64,000 bases of DNA from Bacteroidales bacterium (GTDB lineage: Bacteria; Bacteroidota; Bacteroidia; Bacteroidales; UBA932). Both the position numbers and the translations under genes were made by a program. A model generated the notes under the pieces. It saw only the letters and a list, made by a program, of their open reading frames with translations. It did no database searches and was not told where the DNA came from. Within the stretch, counting starts at the first letter, position 1. Every line of letters starts with the position of its first letter. The stretch covers positions 1 through 64,000 of the forward strand of contig JAFZWV010000031.1 of NCBI GenBank assembly GCA_017617035.1, written 5' to 3'. Positions 35,600-44,556 of the stretch are shown here, piece by piece.

Positions 35600-36925
35600 A
35601 TGTCTAAAACCTGGATCAAGACACTCGCCGCCCTTGCGGTATCTATCCTTCTAAGTTCCTGCCAATGGTTCGGCGGGCGCGACTCCGGAGATTCGGTTCC
35701 CGAAGTCAAGGGTTTCGAACTCCTCAGTTATGTCCCTTCGGATGCATGCGGAGTAATAGTGTGTGAGAAAGTAGTTGCCGGCCTCGAGACTCTCTTCGAT
35801 TCAGGCAGCGTATTCCGTGAATTATCCTATGGCCGTCTTGCCGACAGCAAGATGGTCATTTCATATCATTTTGTGGGTAGCCTTACCCCTATGATAGCCG
35901 TCGATGCCGGCAAATCGCAGGCAGATGCAAAGCAGGCGGCGGAGATCATAGAATCTGCCGCAGCCCATGACCTGCATGCCCGTATAGTCCAGAAGGCTTC
36001 TAAATATGGACGCAGGAGCGTGCTGCTCATCAGCCCGTCCGACCCCATCCTGGATGCCGCCGAAAGGCATATGGAGGCCCACACTTCCGTCCTTGAGGTA
36101 GAAGGTCTGACTGACGCCCTTGAGAAGGCTCCGGCCAGGGGCGATGTCGTTATCTTCCGTAACGATGCAATCTCCAACCTCCTCCCTAAGGATTTCCTCT
36201 CAAAGTACATCACCCGCAAGCAGATACTCGCCTTCATCAAGGGCTATTCAGACTGGACCGTCATGCACCTTACCGGTTCGGAACCGGCCGGAAAGGGCGT
36301 GTACCTGAGCTTTGATGTCAGGACAGTCCACCCCGACGACTACTCCAAGTCAGCCCAGGTCTTCGAAACTCAGGGCTATGGAGAGAGCAAGGTAGCTAAC
36401 ATGCTGCCTCAGGGCACGACATACGTAATTGACCAGCCGATAAGTTCCATAGAGAATCTTATCGAAGCCCGTAAGAAGAACCTCGACGCGGGCGGGGCCC
36501 TAAATAAGTGGAACAATGCCTGCGCCCAGCTTAAAAAGACAACGGGCGAAGATCCTCTCAAATGGGCCGAAGAGACCGATATCAAGGAGGTCGCAAAGGT
36601 GAACTGGAAGGGCGAGGAGGTAGTCCTCATACGCCCGGCCAAACCGCTGGTCGCGCATAACGTGCGCCCCAACGCCCACCGCGGCTTCGTGACCGCCCTG
36701 TTTGGCCAGGGCTATGCTATCTCCGACGAGTCATATTCCGCCTGCATAGGCAACTGGCTTATTATGGGCAGCGAAGACGCCGTGAAACATTTCCTCGCAT
36801 CGGAAGTCCGCCATAAGCTGCACTACTGGCCGACTAAGAGTGTAAAGGCTGTAGTGCTGGCCGACGACTGCCAGCTCAGCTGGACAAGGAGCGAACTTCG
36901 CTTCGACGTGTATAGAACCTATTAG
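35600..36925 (+). CDS. Lipoprotein of unknown function
   Basis: A 441-residue lipoprotein (cysteine in LLSSCQWFG). The sequence alternates helical and beta segments (ELLSYVPSDACGVIVCEKVVAGLETLF). I do not recognise a family, though the general pattern resembles DUF3352-type periplasmic proteins. The start is fixed by the signal peptide and the promoter box 6 nt before it. The acyl-CoA synthetase gene follows after 3 nt. Confidence 0.75.
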   Translation: MSKTWIKTLAALAVSILLSSCQWFGGRDSGDSVPEVKGFELLSYVPSDACGVIVCEKVVAGLETLFDSGSVFRELSYGRLADSKMVISYHFVGSLTPMIAVDAGKSQADAKQAAEIIESAAAHDLHARIVQKASKYGRRSVLLISPSDPILDAAERHMEAHTSVLEVEGLTDALEKAPARGDVVIFRNDAISNLLPKDFLSKYITRKQILAFIKGYSDWTVMHLTGSEPAGKGVYLSFDVRTVHPDDYSKSAQVFETQGYGESKVANMLPQGTTYVIDQPISSIENLIEARKKNLDAGGALNKWNNACAQLKKTTGEDPLKWAEETDIKEVAKVNWKGEEVVLIRPAKPLVAHNVRPNAHRGFVTALFGQGYAISDESYSACIGNWLIMGSEDAVKHFLASEVRHKLHYWPTKSVKAVVLADDCQLSWTRSELRFDVYRTY

Positions 36926-36928
36926 ACA

Positions 36929-38590
36929 ATGCTTAAGATAAAGTCTTTAAACAAGCAGCTCGAACGCAGCTTCCGTAAGAATTGGTGGAGGCCGGCTCTG
37001 TCCAACTACAAGGGCGAGACGATGAACTACGCCATGCTCGCCGAGCGCATAGCGATTATCCATGCCAATTTCGCGCAATTCGGCGTGAAACCTGGCGACA
37101 AAATCGCCATCTGCGGCCGCAACCAGGCCAACTGGGGCGTCGCATTCCTCGCGGCCATGACCTATGGTGCCGTGCCTGTGCCGCTGCTCCACGACTTCAA
37201 CCCCGCCAACATAGTCGACCTGATCAACCATGCCGAGGCGAGGGCCTTCTTCGTAGACGAAGCGATCTGGGACAAGCTGGACCATTCCAAGCTTCCGGAC
37301 AGCCTGCTGGGCTCGCTTAATCTCGCAAACTTCAGGGTGCTTGGCTCCATTATCCCCGATCTTGCCGCTGAGCGCTCCAGAATAATCTCGGAGTTCCATA
37401 CGAAGTATGCCTCCGGTCTTCGCCCCGAAGATCTTGACTACTACAAAGACAGACCCGACGATCTCGCGCTGATAAACTATACTTCCGGCACCTCCGGATT
37501 CTCCAAGGGCGTGATGATACCCTACAGGGCCCTTATCGCCAATATCGAGTTCGCCGCCAACGAGGCTGAGCCCCAGATGGACTACACCTCCGACATGGTC
37601 GCGATGCTCCCCAGCGCCCACATGTACGGCCTCATGTTCGAGTTCCTCTTCGAGATGTGCATCGGCGCACACACCCACTTCCTTACGAAGACCCCGAGCC
37701 CCAAGGTCATCATGACCGCATTCCAGGAAATCCATCCGGCAACCATCATCAGCGTCCCGCTCATTATCGAGAAGGTCTACAAGAACCAGATCAAGCCCAT
37801 GATCAGGCGTCTGCGTTTCTTCTACGACATCCCGTTCGTCGGAAGCTTACTGCGTAGGAGCGTGCGCAAGAGGGTAAAGGCCGCCTTTGGAGGCTCCTTC
37901 GAAGAGGTGATTCTCGGCGGCGCTGCCGTCAACCCCGAAGTGGAGAAGTTCTTCCACAAGATGAGTTTCCCCTTCACGGTCGGCTACGGCATGACCGAGT
38001 GCGCACCAATCATAACTTACTCCCACTGGAATCGCAGCAAGGTCGGCTCGTCCGGCAAGGCTGTCGCGGGCTGCAAGATACGCATTGACTCCAAGGATCC
38101 GGAGAAGATTCCGGGAGAGATCCAGGTCAAAGGCCCCAACGTATTTCTGGGGTACTACCGCAACGAGGAGGCCACCGCCGCAGCGTTCACCGAAGACGGA
38201 TGGTTCCGCACCGGCGATATGGGCATCATCAAGAAAGGCTACCTCTATCTGAAGGGCCGTCTTAAGTGCATGATTCTTTCCGCCAACGGCCAGAACATCT
38301 ACCCTGAAGAGCTGGAGGCCGTGATCAACAGCGTCCAGTATGTAGTCGAATCGCTGGTGGTCGAGGAGAAGGGTGGTCTTACGGCCATAGTCTATCCCGA
38401 CTATGTCACCGCCGCTATCGACGGCATCGAAGCCGAGGAACTCGAGGGTAAGCTCCTGAGCTGCATCCCCGAGATCAACGAGCAGCTTCCGAATTATGCC
38501 CACATCCGCAAAATAGAATTCCTCAAGGAAGACTTCGAGCGTACACCCAAGAGAAGTATTAAACGTTATCTATACCTGAAAAATGAATAA
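36929..38590 (+). CDS. AMP-binding acyl-CoA synthetase
   Basis: A 553-residue adenylate-forming enzyme that activates a carboxylic acid, probably a long-chain fatty acid, with ATP and CoA. It has the phosphate-binding loop TSGTSGFSKG (about 185-194), the adenine-site motif GYGMTECAP, the hinge region GDMGIIKKGYLYLKGRLK and a C-terminal catalytic lysine region ERTPKRSIKRYLY. There are no membrane helices. It overlaps the deaminase gene by 8 nt. Confidence 0.9.
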   Translation: MLKIKSLNKQLERSFRKNWWRPALSNYKGETMNYAMLAERIAIIHANFAQFGVKPGDKIAICGRNQANWGVAFLAAMTYGAVPVPLLHDFNPANIVDLINHAEARAFFVDEAIWDKLDHSKLPDSLLGSLNLANFRVLGSIIPDLAAERSRIISEFHTKYASGLRPEDLDYYKDRPDDLALINYTSGTSGFSKGVMIPYRALIANIEFAANEAEPQMDYTSDMVAMLPSAHMYGLMFEFLFEMCIGAHTHFLTKTPSPKVIMTAFQEIHPATIISVPLIIEKVYKNQIKPMIRRLRFFYDIPFVGSLLRRSVRKRVKAAFGGSFEEVILGGAAVNPEVEKFFHKMSFPFTVGYGMTECAPIITYSHWNRSKVGSSGKAVAGCKIRIDSKDPEKIPGEIQVKGPNVFLGYYRNEEATAAAFTEDGWFRTGDMGIIKKGYLYLKGRLKCMILSANGQNIYPEELEAVINSVQYVVESLVVEEKGGLTAIVYPDYVTAAIDGIEAEELEGKLLSCIPEINEQLPNYAHIRKIEFLKEDFERTPKRSIKRYLYLKNE

Positions 38591-39005
38591 GTTCGACGAA
38601 AGATATCTCGAGATGGCCGAGGTTTGGGCCAAGAATTCGTACTGCAAGCGCCGCCAGGTAGGCGCCCTGCTCGTAAAGGACCGCATGATTATTTCCGATG
38701 GTTATAACGGAACTCCTGCGGGCTTCGAGAACCAGTGCGAAGACGAAAACGACGTCACTAAACCTTACGTCCTCCACGCCGAGGCAAATGCAATTACCAA
38801 GGTCGCTAAATCGGGCAACAGTTCCGAGGGCGCTACCCTCTATGTAACCGCCTCGCCCTGCATGGAATGCGCAAAGCTTATCATCCAGTCGGGCATCAAG
38901 AGAGTAGTCTACAAAGACCTCTACCGCATTACAGACGGCATCGACCTGCTGAAGAGCGCAAATATCGAATGCGAGCAGCTCGACACAAACAAGAATGAAA
39001 AGTAG
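38583..39005 (+). CDS. dCMP deaminase family protein
   Basis: A 140-residue zinc-dependent deaminase converting dCMP to dUMP on the route to dTTP. The catalytic site is intact: HAEANAI (metal histidine and proton-shuttle glutamate) and SPCMECAKLI (two cysteines). Family residues KDRMIISDGYNGTPAG are present near the N-terminus. It overlaps the synthetase by 8 nt and ctpA by 11 nt. Confidence 0.92.
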   Translation: MNKFDERYLEMAEVWAKNSYCKRRQVGALLVKDRMIISDGYNGTPAGFENQCEDENDVTKPYVLHAEANAITKVAKSGNSSEGATLYVTASPCMECAKLIIQSGIKRVVYKDLYRITDGIDLLKSANIECEQLDTNKNEK

Positions 39006-40563
39006 CAACTTCACCTCAATAGCCATCGCACTCTCGGGCATAGTCCTGGGGGCGTTGGCCGTGCTCACTTTTCAAGATGTTTTCAATCAAAAGAAGGAGC
39101 TTCGCACCCAATATCAAGACTGGCGCAAGCTCAATCTCATACTCCAGAAGATAGACGAGAACTACGTCGATCCTGTCGACAGACAGAAGATCACCGACGC
39201 GGCGGTAGTCGCCGCCCTGGCTGAGCTGGATCCCCACTCGGTCTACCTCCCCCCGGAGGATCTCGAAGAAGCGGAAACCAGCCTTGCCGGCGGATTCGAC
39301 GGAATCGGCATCCAGTTCAACGTCCCCAACGATACGGCTGTCGTCATCGAGGTCATCCCCGGCGGCCCGTCCGAGAAAGTGGGCTTGATGCCGGGAGACC
39401 GCCTGCTCAAGGTCGATTCGCTCGAGATCGCAGGCCGTAAGTACCCTCAGGACAGCATGGTACGCCATATGCGCGGCCCTGCCGGCACCAAGGTCATGGT
39501 CACGGTTAAGCGCGGAAGCGAAGTCATCCCGTTCGAAATCACCCGCGACAAGATCCCTACCCACAGCGTCGATGCCGCGTTCATGGTCGGCGATACAACC
39601 GGCTACATAAGGCTCTCAAAGTTCGCGCGCACTACCTTCAAGGAGTTTAACGACGCCTCGAAGGACCTTCGGAAGCAGGGCATGAAAGAGCTCATCTTCG
39701 ACCTGCGCGACAACTCTGGCGGCTACCTCGACCAGGCGCTTCAGCTCGCCAACGCCTTCCTCGAGAAGGGCGATACGGTCGTCTACATCGAAGGCCTCCA
39801 CCGCAAGCGCGAGGACTACCTTGCCGACGGCAGGGGAGCGCTCAAGGACATGAAACTGAAGGTGCTCATCAACGACGGCTCGGCTTCTTCGAGCGAGATC
39901 TTCGCCGGCGCCATCCAGGACAACCACCGTGGGCTTATCTACGGTCGCCGTTCGTTCGGCAAGGGCCTCGTCCAGGAGCCGGTCTTCTTCACCGACGGCA
40001 GCGGCATACGCCTCACGGTCGCCCGTTTCTACACACCCAGCGGACGTTGCATCCAGAAGCCATATTCGAAGGACTACGCATGGGAGGTCTACAAGCGCTA
40101 CGATGAAGGCGAGATGGTCGATGCCGACAGCATGAACGTATCGAAGGGCGGTATCATTCCCGACGTGTTCGTGCCGGTAGACACTACCCGTGCAAGCGAT
40201 TTCTATATCAAGTGTAACCGCAAGGCCACTACGATGCGCTTCTCGTCGGCATACTTCGATGCCCATAAGAGCGAGCTTGGCGCCATCTCTGACTACGACG
40301 AATTGCTGAAGTATCTCGACAGGGCCAGACTAGACAAACAGTTCCTGGCTTATGCGCGCGAAAAAGACGGCCTGGTGCCCAAGCCGGGGGAGTGGGAAGA
40401 GTCGAAGAGTTATATGATGACCCAGATTAAGGCTCTGGTCGGCCGCTATTCGAAACTCGGCGACAACGCCTTCTACCATCTCTATCTCCAGATCGACGAC
40501 GTCTTCGCCGCCGCTCGTTCCTCTGTCATTCCGAGCGAAGCGAAGGAATCTATTGGGCGATAA
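38995..40563 (+). CDS. ctpA: C-terminal processing peptidase (S41 family)
   Basis: A 522-residue periplasmic protease anchored by an N-terminal hydrophobic segment. It has a PDZ domain (about 85-170, GIGIQFNVPNDTAVVIEVIPGGPSEKVGLMPGD) and the S41 core with the serine in GSASSSEIFAGA and the lysine in FGKGLVQ. The last nine or so residues (VIPSEAKES plus IGR) come from the dispersed repeat at 40524-40550. The end overlaps the convergent TonB-like gene by 14 nt. Confidence 0.92.
   Translation: MKSSNFTSIAIALSGIVLGALAVLTFQDVFNQKKELRTQYQDWRKLNLILQKIDENYVDPVDRQKITDAAVVAALAELDPHSVYLPPEDLEEAETSLAGGFDGIGIQFNVPNDTAVVIEVIPGGPSEKVGLMPGDRLLKVDSLEIAGRKYPQDSMVRHMRGPAGTKVMVTVKRGSEVIPFEITRDKIPTHSVDAAFMVGDTTGYIRLSKFARTTFKEFNDASKDLRKQGMKELIFDLRDNSGGYLDQALQLANAFLEKGDTVVYIEGLHRKREDYLADGRGALKDMKLKVLINDGSASSSEIFAGAIQDNHRGLIYGRRSFGKGLVQEPVFFTDGSGIRLTVARFYTPSGRCIQKPYSKDYAWEVYKRYDEGEMVDADSMNVSKGGIIPDVFVPVDTTRASDFYIKCNRKATTMRFSSAYFDAHKSELGAISDYDELLKYLDRARLDKQFLAYAREKDGLVPKPGEWEESKSYMMTQIKALVGRYSKLGDNAFYHLYLQIDDVFAAARSSVIPSEAKESIGR
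40524..40550 (+). repeat. Dispersed GAGCGAAGCGAAGGA repeat in the ctpA 3' end
   Basis: The unit runs TGTCATTCCGAGC then GAAGCGAAGGAATC, identical to 4280-4306. It is translated as VIPSEAKES at the CtpA C-terminus. Confidence 0.9.
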
Positions 40564-41266
40564 AACTATAGACTATATTTCCGACTTCGCGCGCGGCTCC
40601 TGTCTTGCTGCGCGAAAAGCGGCTGCGCAGTGCCGCGCCCAGTGCGTAATCCCGCAGACATTTATCTGAGGAAGATACTCCCTCCTGTATCTTTGCGTCC
40701 ACGACATCGCCAGCGGCGTTGACCGTGATTATTACCGTCACCTCGCCTGCCCCTATGCACTTGTAGGCCGGTATGGGAAGGTAGCTGCCCTTCCTCTCTC
40801 CCAGCGAGTAGGAGAGGACAGAGGGACCTTGGTAAGTAGACTCCTTCGCTTCGCTCGGAGTGACATTTTTGTCATCCCGAGGAGCAACAGCGACGTAGGG
40901 ATCTTTTTCCTGCTTACGGTTGATATTCTCGCGCGCCTGCTGCTCGATGCGCTTCGCATCGCGGTAGAGTTTTTCGGCGTCGGTACCGCGGTCGTCCTTG
41001 AGCTTGCTGCGGTCCACAGCCACATTGCGCGGCGCGTCCTGTCCGACACCGGCCTCGCGGAGCATGCGCTCCACACGCTCGTTGGCCGCTTTCTGCCGCG
41101 CAATCTCCTTTTCCAACTTCTCTATCTTATCCTGCTTCGAGAAGTCGAACATGATTGATTGGCGCTGCTTTTCTATGTTGGGATGGACAACCGTCAGGAG
41201 TAAAATCAGAATCACCGCGAGGTGTATGCTCACGGTGACCAGAATTCCTATGAGGTTATCACGCAA
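40550..41266 (-). CDS. TonB-like energy-transducer protein
   Basis: A 238-residue protein with one N-terminal membrane helix (about 6-26), a charged coiled-coil-like segment (KIEKLEKEIARQKAANERVERML), a linker, and a C-terminal TonB-like domain (about 160-238, GEVTVIITVNAAGDVVDAKIQEG). It may carry proton-motive force to outer-membrane receptors, with ExbB/ExbD encoded 3 kb away. About 22 linker residues (DPYVAVAPRDD then KNVTPSEAKES) come from a dispersed repeat. The start is TTG41266, directly at the udk stop. Confidence 0.83.
   Translation of the reverse strand: MRDNLIGILVTVSIHLAVILILLLTVVHPNIEKQRQSIMFDFSKQDKIEKLEKEIARQKAANERVERMLREAGVGQDAPRNVAVDRSKLKDDRGTDAEKLYRDAKRIEQQARENINRKQEKDPYVAVAPRDDKNVTPSEAKESTYQGPSVLSYSLGERKGSYLPIPAYKCIGAGEVTVIITVNAAGDVVDAKIQEGVSSSDKCLRDYALGAALRSRFSRSKTGAAREVGNIVYSFIAQ
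40839..40912 (-). repeat. Dispersed repeat inside the TonB-like linker
   Basis: On the minus strand TGTCACTCCGAGC then GAAGCGAAGGAGTC (40839-40865) is preceded by an opposed half, GATCCCTACGTCGC through CTCCTCGGGATGAC (40866-40912). The pair could fold as a double hairpin. Both halves stay in frame with the gene. Confidence 0.85.
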
Positions 41267-41887
41267 TTATTTTTGTGCCCTTAATTCCTTGCGGATGGTA
41301 TTGTTGATAACGTCGATGGCGACCTTGTTATGACCGCCCTGAGGGATGATAATATCGGCGTAGCGCTTGCTGGGCTCGATGAACTGCAGGTACATCGGCT
41401 TAACAGTCTTCGAGTAACGCTCGATAACCCAGCGGACATCCTTGCCGCGCTCGACTATGTCGCGTGTCATAACGCGCATCAGACGGTCGTCGTCATCTGC
41501 ATCCACGAAAATCTTGATATCCATCTGGTCGCGCAGCTCCGGGCATGTAAACACCAGAATACCCTCGATGATAATAACATCTGCCGGATCGACATGAACA
41601 GTCTCAGTCTTGCTGCGGCTACACGATATGTATGAGTAAATAGGCTGCTCGATGCTCTTGCCGGACTTCAGCTCTGAAAGCTGCTGACAAATCAGCTCCC
41701 AGTCGATTGCATCGGGGTGATCGAAGTTGTGGTTGCGCTTCTCCTCGTCGGTCAGATCGCTCGAATCCTTATAATACGAATCGAGGGGAATCGTAACGAC
41801 GCTCTCGCCCTTCAGGGTCTCAGTAATAGCTCTAACTACCGTGGTCTTTCCACTGCCGGAACCTCCGGCGATACCGATTACTAACAT
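41267..41887 (-). CDS. udk: Uridine kinase
   Basis: A 206-residue kinase that phosphorylates uridine and cytidine to UMP and CMP in pyrimidine salvage. It has the P-loop GIAGGSGSGKTT (5-16), the nucleoside-site motif PLDSYYKD and NFDHPDAIDW. The TonB-like gene begins right at its stop, so they are probably co-transcribed. Hairpin copy C lies between it and asnS. Confidence 0.95.
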   Translation of the reverse strand: MLVIGIAGGSGSGKTTVVRAITETLKGESVVTIPLDSYYKDSSDLTDEEKRNHNFDHPDAIDWELICQQLSELKSGKSIEQPIYSYISCSRSKTETVHVDPADVIIIEGILVFTCPELRDQMDIKIFVDADDDDRLMRVMTRDIVERGKDVRWVIERYSKTVKPMYLQFIEPSKRYADIIIPQGGHNKVAIDVINNTIRKELRAQK

Positions 41888-41900
41888 ATTCTATTATTTG

Positions 41901-42011
41901 TTAGTATTTCGATTAGCTGTTTTGACCCGCCTTTGCCCGGACTAGGGTCGCTCCCAGACGCGAAGCGTCGATGAGCGATGGCGGGTCAAAACAGCTAACC
42001 GAAATATATTA
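41901..42011 (+). repeat. Hairpin element copy C (long form)
   Basis: Arms 41901-41931 and 41980-42011 share 19 perfect pairs (TTAGCTGTTTTGACCCGCC) plus outer partial pairing. The core is TTTGCCCGGACTAGGGTCGC, inner stem GACGC/GCGTC, and GAGCGATGG. The right arm includes the asnS stop codon. Confidence 0.92.
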
Positions 42012-43418
42012 AAACTCAGCATTTTTAGGTGTTCTAGGGAATGGGATAACGTCCCTGATGTTTTGCATGCCAGTCACGAAGAGCAGCAGACGCTCGAAGC
42101 CAAGGCCAAAGCCGGAGTGAGGGCAGCTGCCGAAGCGGCGGGTATCGAGATACCATTCGAGGTTGTCGCGCTTCATATGGAGCTCGTCGATGCGTCCCTC
42201 CAGTTTCTTGAGATCGGCTTCACGCTCGGATCCTCCTATAATCTCTCCGATCTTCGGGAAGAGAACGTCCATCGCGCGGACGGTCTTTCCGTCGTCGTTC
42301 TGCTTCATGTAGAAGGCCTTGATATCCTTCGGGTAGTCGGTCAGGATAACAGGCTTCTTGAAATGCTCTTCTACCAGATATCTTTCGTGTTCGCTCTGGA
42401 GATCGGTTCCCCAGTCGACAGGGTATTCAAATTGGTGGCCATGGGCAATCGCATCCTTGAGGATGTTGATACCCTCGGTGTAGGGCAGGCGTACGAACTC
42501 GGTGTCGATAACGCCTTCAAGACGCGCTATAAGTGTATCGTCATAGCGGTCGTTAAGGAACTGGATGTCGTCGCGGCAATTGTCAAGGGCGTATTTGACA
42601 AGGCTCTTGATAAAGTCCTCGGCGAGGTCCATATTGTCTTTGATGTCGTAGAACGCCATCTCCGGCTCTATCATCCAGAACTCCGCGAGGTGGCGCGGGG
42701 TGTTGGAGTTCTCGGCGCGGAAGGTCGGACCGAAGGTGTAGATTTCGCCAACGGCAGTAGCGCCGAGCTCGCCTTCGAGCTGGCCGCTGACCGTAAGGCT
42801 CGTCATCTTTCCGAAGAAGTCCTTCGAGTAGTCCGGCAGACCCTTCTTGTTCTTAGGAACATTGTTGAGGTCAAGGGTAGTGACCTGGAACATCTGGCCG
42901 GCGCCCTCGGCGTCCGACTCAGTGATCAGAGGGGTGTTGAGGTAGACAAAGCCCCTGCTGTGGAAATACTCATGGATGGCGAAGGCCATCTGGCTGCGCA
43001 GACGGTAGATGGCGCCGAAGGTGTTGGTCCTCGGGCGCATGTGGGCTACAGTACGCAGATACTCGAACGAAGTGTCCTTTTTCTGGAGAGGGTAGCGCAT
43101 AGGATCGCTCTCGCCGTAGATCTCGATCTCATTAGCCTTGATTTCGACTGCCTGGCCGCTGCCTATGGACTCTACGAGGGATCCTTTGACTGCGATGCAG
43201 GCGCCGGTGCTGATCCTGGCGAGTATCGGTTCGGTCTCGGGGGTCTTGTCGACTACTATCTGGATATTCTTGATAGTAGAGCCGTCGTTGAGGGCGATGA
43301 ACGCGATTTCCTTATTTCCTCTCTTAGTCCTTACCCAACCTTTGGCAAGAACGTCCTGGCCTGCGGACATAGCCAGCAGGTCCTTCACTTTCGTACGAAT
43401 TATTTCCTTTTGACTCAT
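42009..43418 (-). CDS. asnS: Asparagine-tRNA ligase
   Basis: A 469-residue class IIb aminoacyl-tRNA synthetase that charges tRNA-Asn. It has an N-terminal OB-fold anticodon-binding domain (about 18-105), motif 2 ([24 protein letters not shown]) and motif 3 ([15 protein letters not shown]). No promoter box is visible upstream, where an exbD terminator lies. Its stop codon falls inside the right arm of hairpin copy C. Confidence 0.96.
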   Translation of the reverse strand: MSQKEIIRTKVKDLLAMSAGQDVLAKGWVRTKRGNKEIAFIALNDGSTIKNIQIVVDKTPETEPILARISTGACIAVKGSLVESIGSGQAVEIKANEIEIYGESDPMRYPLQKKDTSFEYLRTVAHMRPRTNTFGAIYRLRSQMAFAIHEYFHSRGFVYLNTPLITESDAEGAGQMFQVTTLDLNNVPKNKKGLPDYSKDFFGKMTSLTVSGQLEGELGATAVGEIYTFGPTFRAENSNTPRHLAEFWMIEPEMAFYDIKDNMDLAEDFIKSLVKYALDNCRDDIQFLNDRYDDTLIARLEGVIDTEFVRLPYTEGINILKDAIAHGHQFEYPVDWGTDLQSEHERYLVEEHFKKPVILTDYPKDIKAFYMKQNDDGKTVRAMDVLFPKIGEIIGGSEREADLKKLEGRIDELHMKRDNLEWYLDTRRFGSCPHSGFGLGFERLLLFVTGMQNIRDVIPFPRTPKNAEF

Positions 43419-43437
43419 TTGTTTGTTTTTGATAAAA

Positions 43438-43463
43438 GAGCAGCCCCAAAGGCGGGGCTGCTC
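43438..43463. terminator. Terminator between the exbD genes and asnS
   Basis: GAGCAGCCCC and GGGGCTGCTC form a perfect 10-bp stem with loop AAAGGC; on the minus strand TTTTATC follows. It ends the ExbB/ExbD transcript before asnS. Confidence 0.8.
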
Positions 43464-43481
43464 ATATTCGGTAGTCTGAGC

Positions 43482-43949
43482 TTACTCAGACGGTTTCCTT
43501 GCGGAATACATGATCTTAAGCGCGGAGCAGCGGCGCAGCTCCTGCTTGACGTCGGTAATGATACCCATTCGAACATCCTGGTCGGCCCTGATACAGACTG
43601 TCATGAGAGGACGATCCTCCTCTTTCATGGCCTCGCGCTCAGAAGCGACGAAGTCGCGGATGTCTTCCTTGCTCTTGAAGGAGTCGTTGAGCTGGATACG
43701 TGCGTCGGTACCGTACTGAGCCTGGAGAGACTTGATAGGAGTACCGATGTTGATATAAGACGAAAGGTCTTTGCGTTCCAGTTTTGTGACTTCCGAAGCC
43801 TCGGGAACTTTCACCTGAACTTTGTTTTCGGTCTCACGCATCTGCGTAGTAACCATGAAGAAGAACAGGAGCATGAACACGATATCGGAGAGGGATCCTG
43901 AAGAGATTCCGGGAACTTCTTTCTTGTTGTTTCCACCAAACATTGACAT
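43482..43949 (-). CDS. exbD: ExbD-type proton channel subunit (second copy)
   Basis: A 155-residue protein with one N-terminal membrane helix (about 18-38, GSLSDIVFMLLFFFMVTTQM) carrying the essential aspartate of ExbD/TolR, and a periplasmic domain. With ExbB it forms the motor that energises TonB. The start MSMFGGN is set by a strong SD. It lies 15 nt after the first exbD gene. Confidence 0.9.
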   Translation of the reverse strand: MSMFGGNNKKEVPGISSGSLSDIVFMLLFFFMVTTQMRETENKVQVKVPEASEVTKLERKDLSSYINIGTPIKSLQAQYGTDARIQLNDSFKSKEDIRDFVASEREAMKEEDRPLMTVCIRADQDVRMGIITDVKQELRRCSALKIMYSARKPSE

Positions 43950-43957
43950 AGCTTAGT

Positions 43958-43963
43958 CCTCCT
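43958..43963 (-). promoter_or_regulatory. Strong Shine-Dalgarno before the second exbD
   Basis: On the minus strand AGGAGG is 8 nt before the ATG. It is one of only two perfect sites seen in the window. Confidence 0.65.
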
Positions 43964-43964
43964 C

Positions 43965-44549
43965 TTATCTTGTTGATGCGTTAACATCCTTAGGCTCTGC
44001 CTCGGAAATGTTCTGAGGGACGGCTTTCTTTACCCATCCCTGCTCCTCTTCCGAGAGGCGGCCGTAAGGCTTTCCGAAATTGGCCATCGAGAATTCGTCA
44101 CGGAGTTCGTTGACTGCCTTCACGAGTTCGTTCTGTACGGCGATGTACTTCGCGTAACTCGTACCACGGTCGTTCTGAAGGGAGATAACGCCCTTGGAGA
44201 CCGGAACAGCCTTGAAACCCTCGATCTCCTTTACTTCCTTCTCGGGAAGGTTGGGATCGTTGTTCGGGTTATCGAGGAACTCCTTGATTTTATCCTTCAG
44301 GAAAGCGAGCTCGATTCCTTCACTACCGGCAAGTACCTTGTCTGCGGAGTTGATACGCACCACGATGATGTTGCGCCTGTTGATCTTCTGATCCTCTACC
44401 TGCTGCTTTGAGTCAGGAATAGGGGGAAGACGGCGCGACAGACCTGTCTGGCTTCCCATGGTAGTAGTCATAAGGAAGTAGCAGAGCAGGAGGAATGCGA
44501 TATCCGCTGTTGAACTGGTATTTAAACCCGGAGTTTTTTTCTTGCTCAT
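43965..44549 (-). CDS. exbD: ExbD-type proton channel subunit (first copy)
   Basis: A 194-residue ExbD homologue. The single membrane helix (about 10-30, LNTSSTADIAFLLLCYFLMTTTM) holds the conserved aspartate; the periplasmic part is longer than in the second copy, with an insertion rich in N, D and P around residue 100. MSKKKTPG (44549) is chosen as the start; upstream codons would run into the 4-TM gene. Two different ExbD subunits in tandem are common in Bacteroidota. Confidence 0.88.
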   Translation of the reverse strand: MSKKKTPGLNTSSTADIAFLLLCYFLMTTTMGSQTGLSRRLPPIPDSKQQVEDQKINRRNIIVVRINSADKVLAGSEGIELAFLKDKIKEFLDNPNNDPNLPEKEVKEIEGFKAVPVSKGVISLQNDRGTSYAKYIAVQNELVKAVNELRDEFSMANFGKPYGRLSEEEQGWVKKAVPQNISEAEPKDVNASTR

Positions 44550-44556
44550 AGTCTTT

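Noticed and set aside
36947..37735. A 262-residue minus-strand open frame opposite the acyl-CoA synthetase
   Set aside because: It is antisense to a conserved enzyme with complete motifs.
42063..43901. A 612-residue plus-strand open frame opposite asnS and exbD
   Set aside because: It is antisense to two clearly conserved genes and shows no protein-like motif; it arises from the GC-rich codon pattern.
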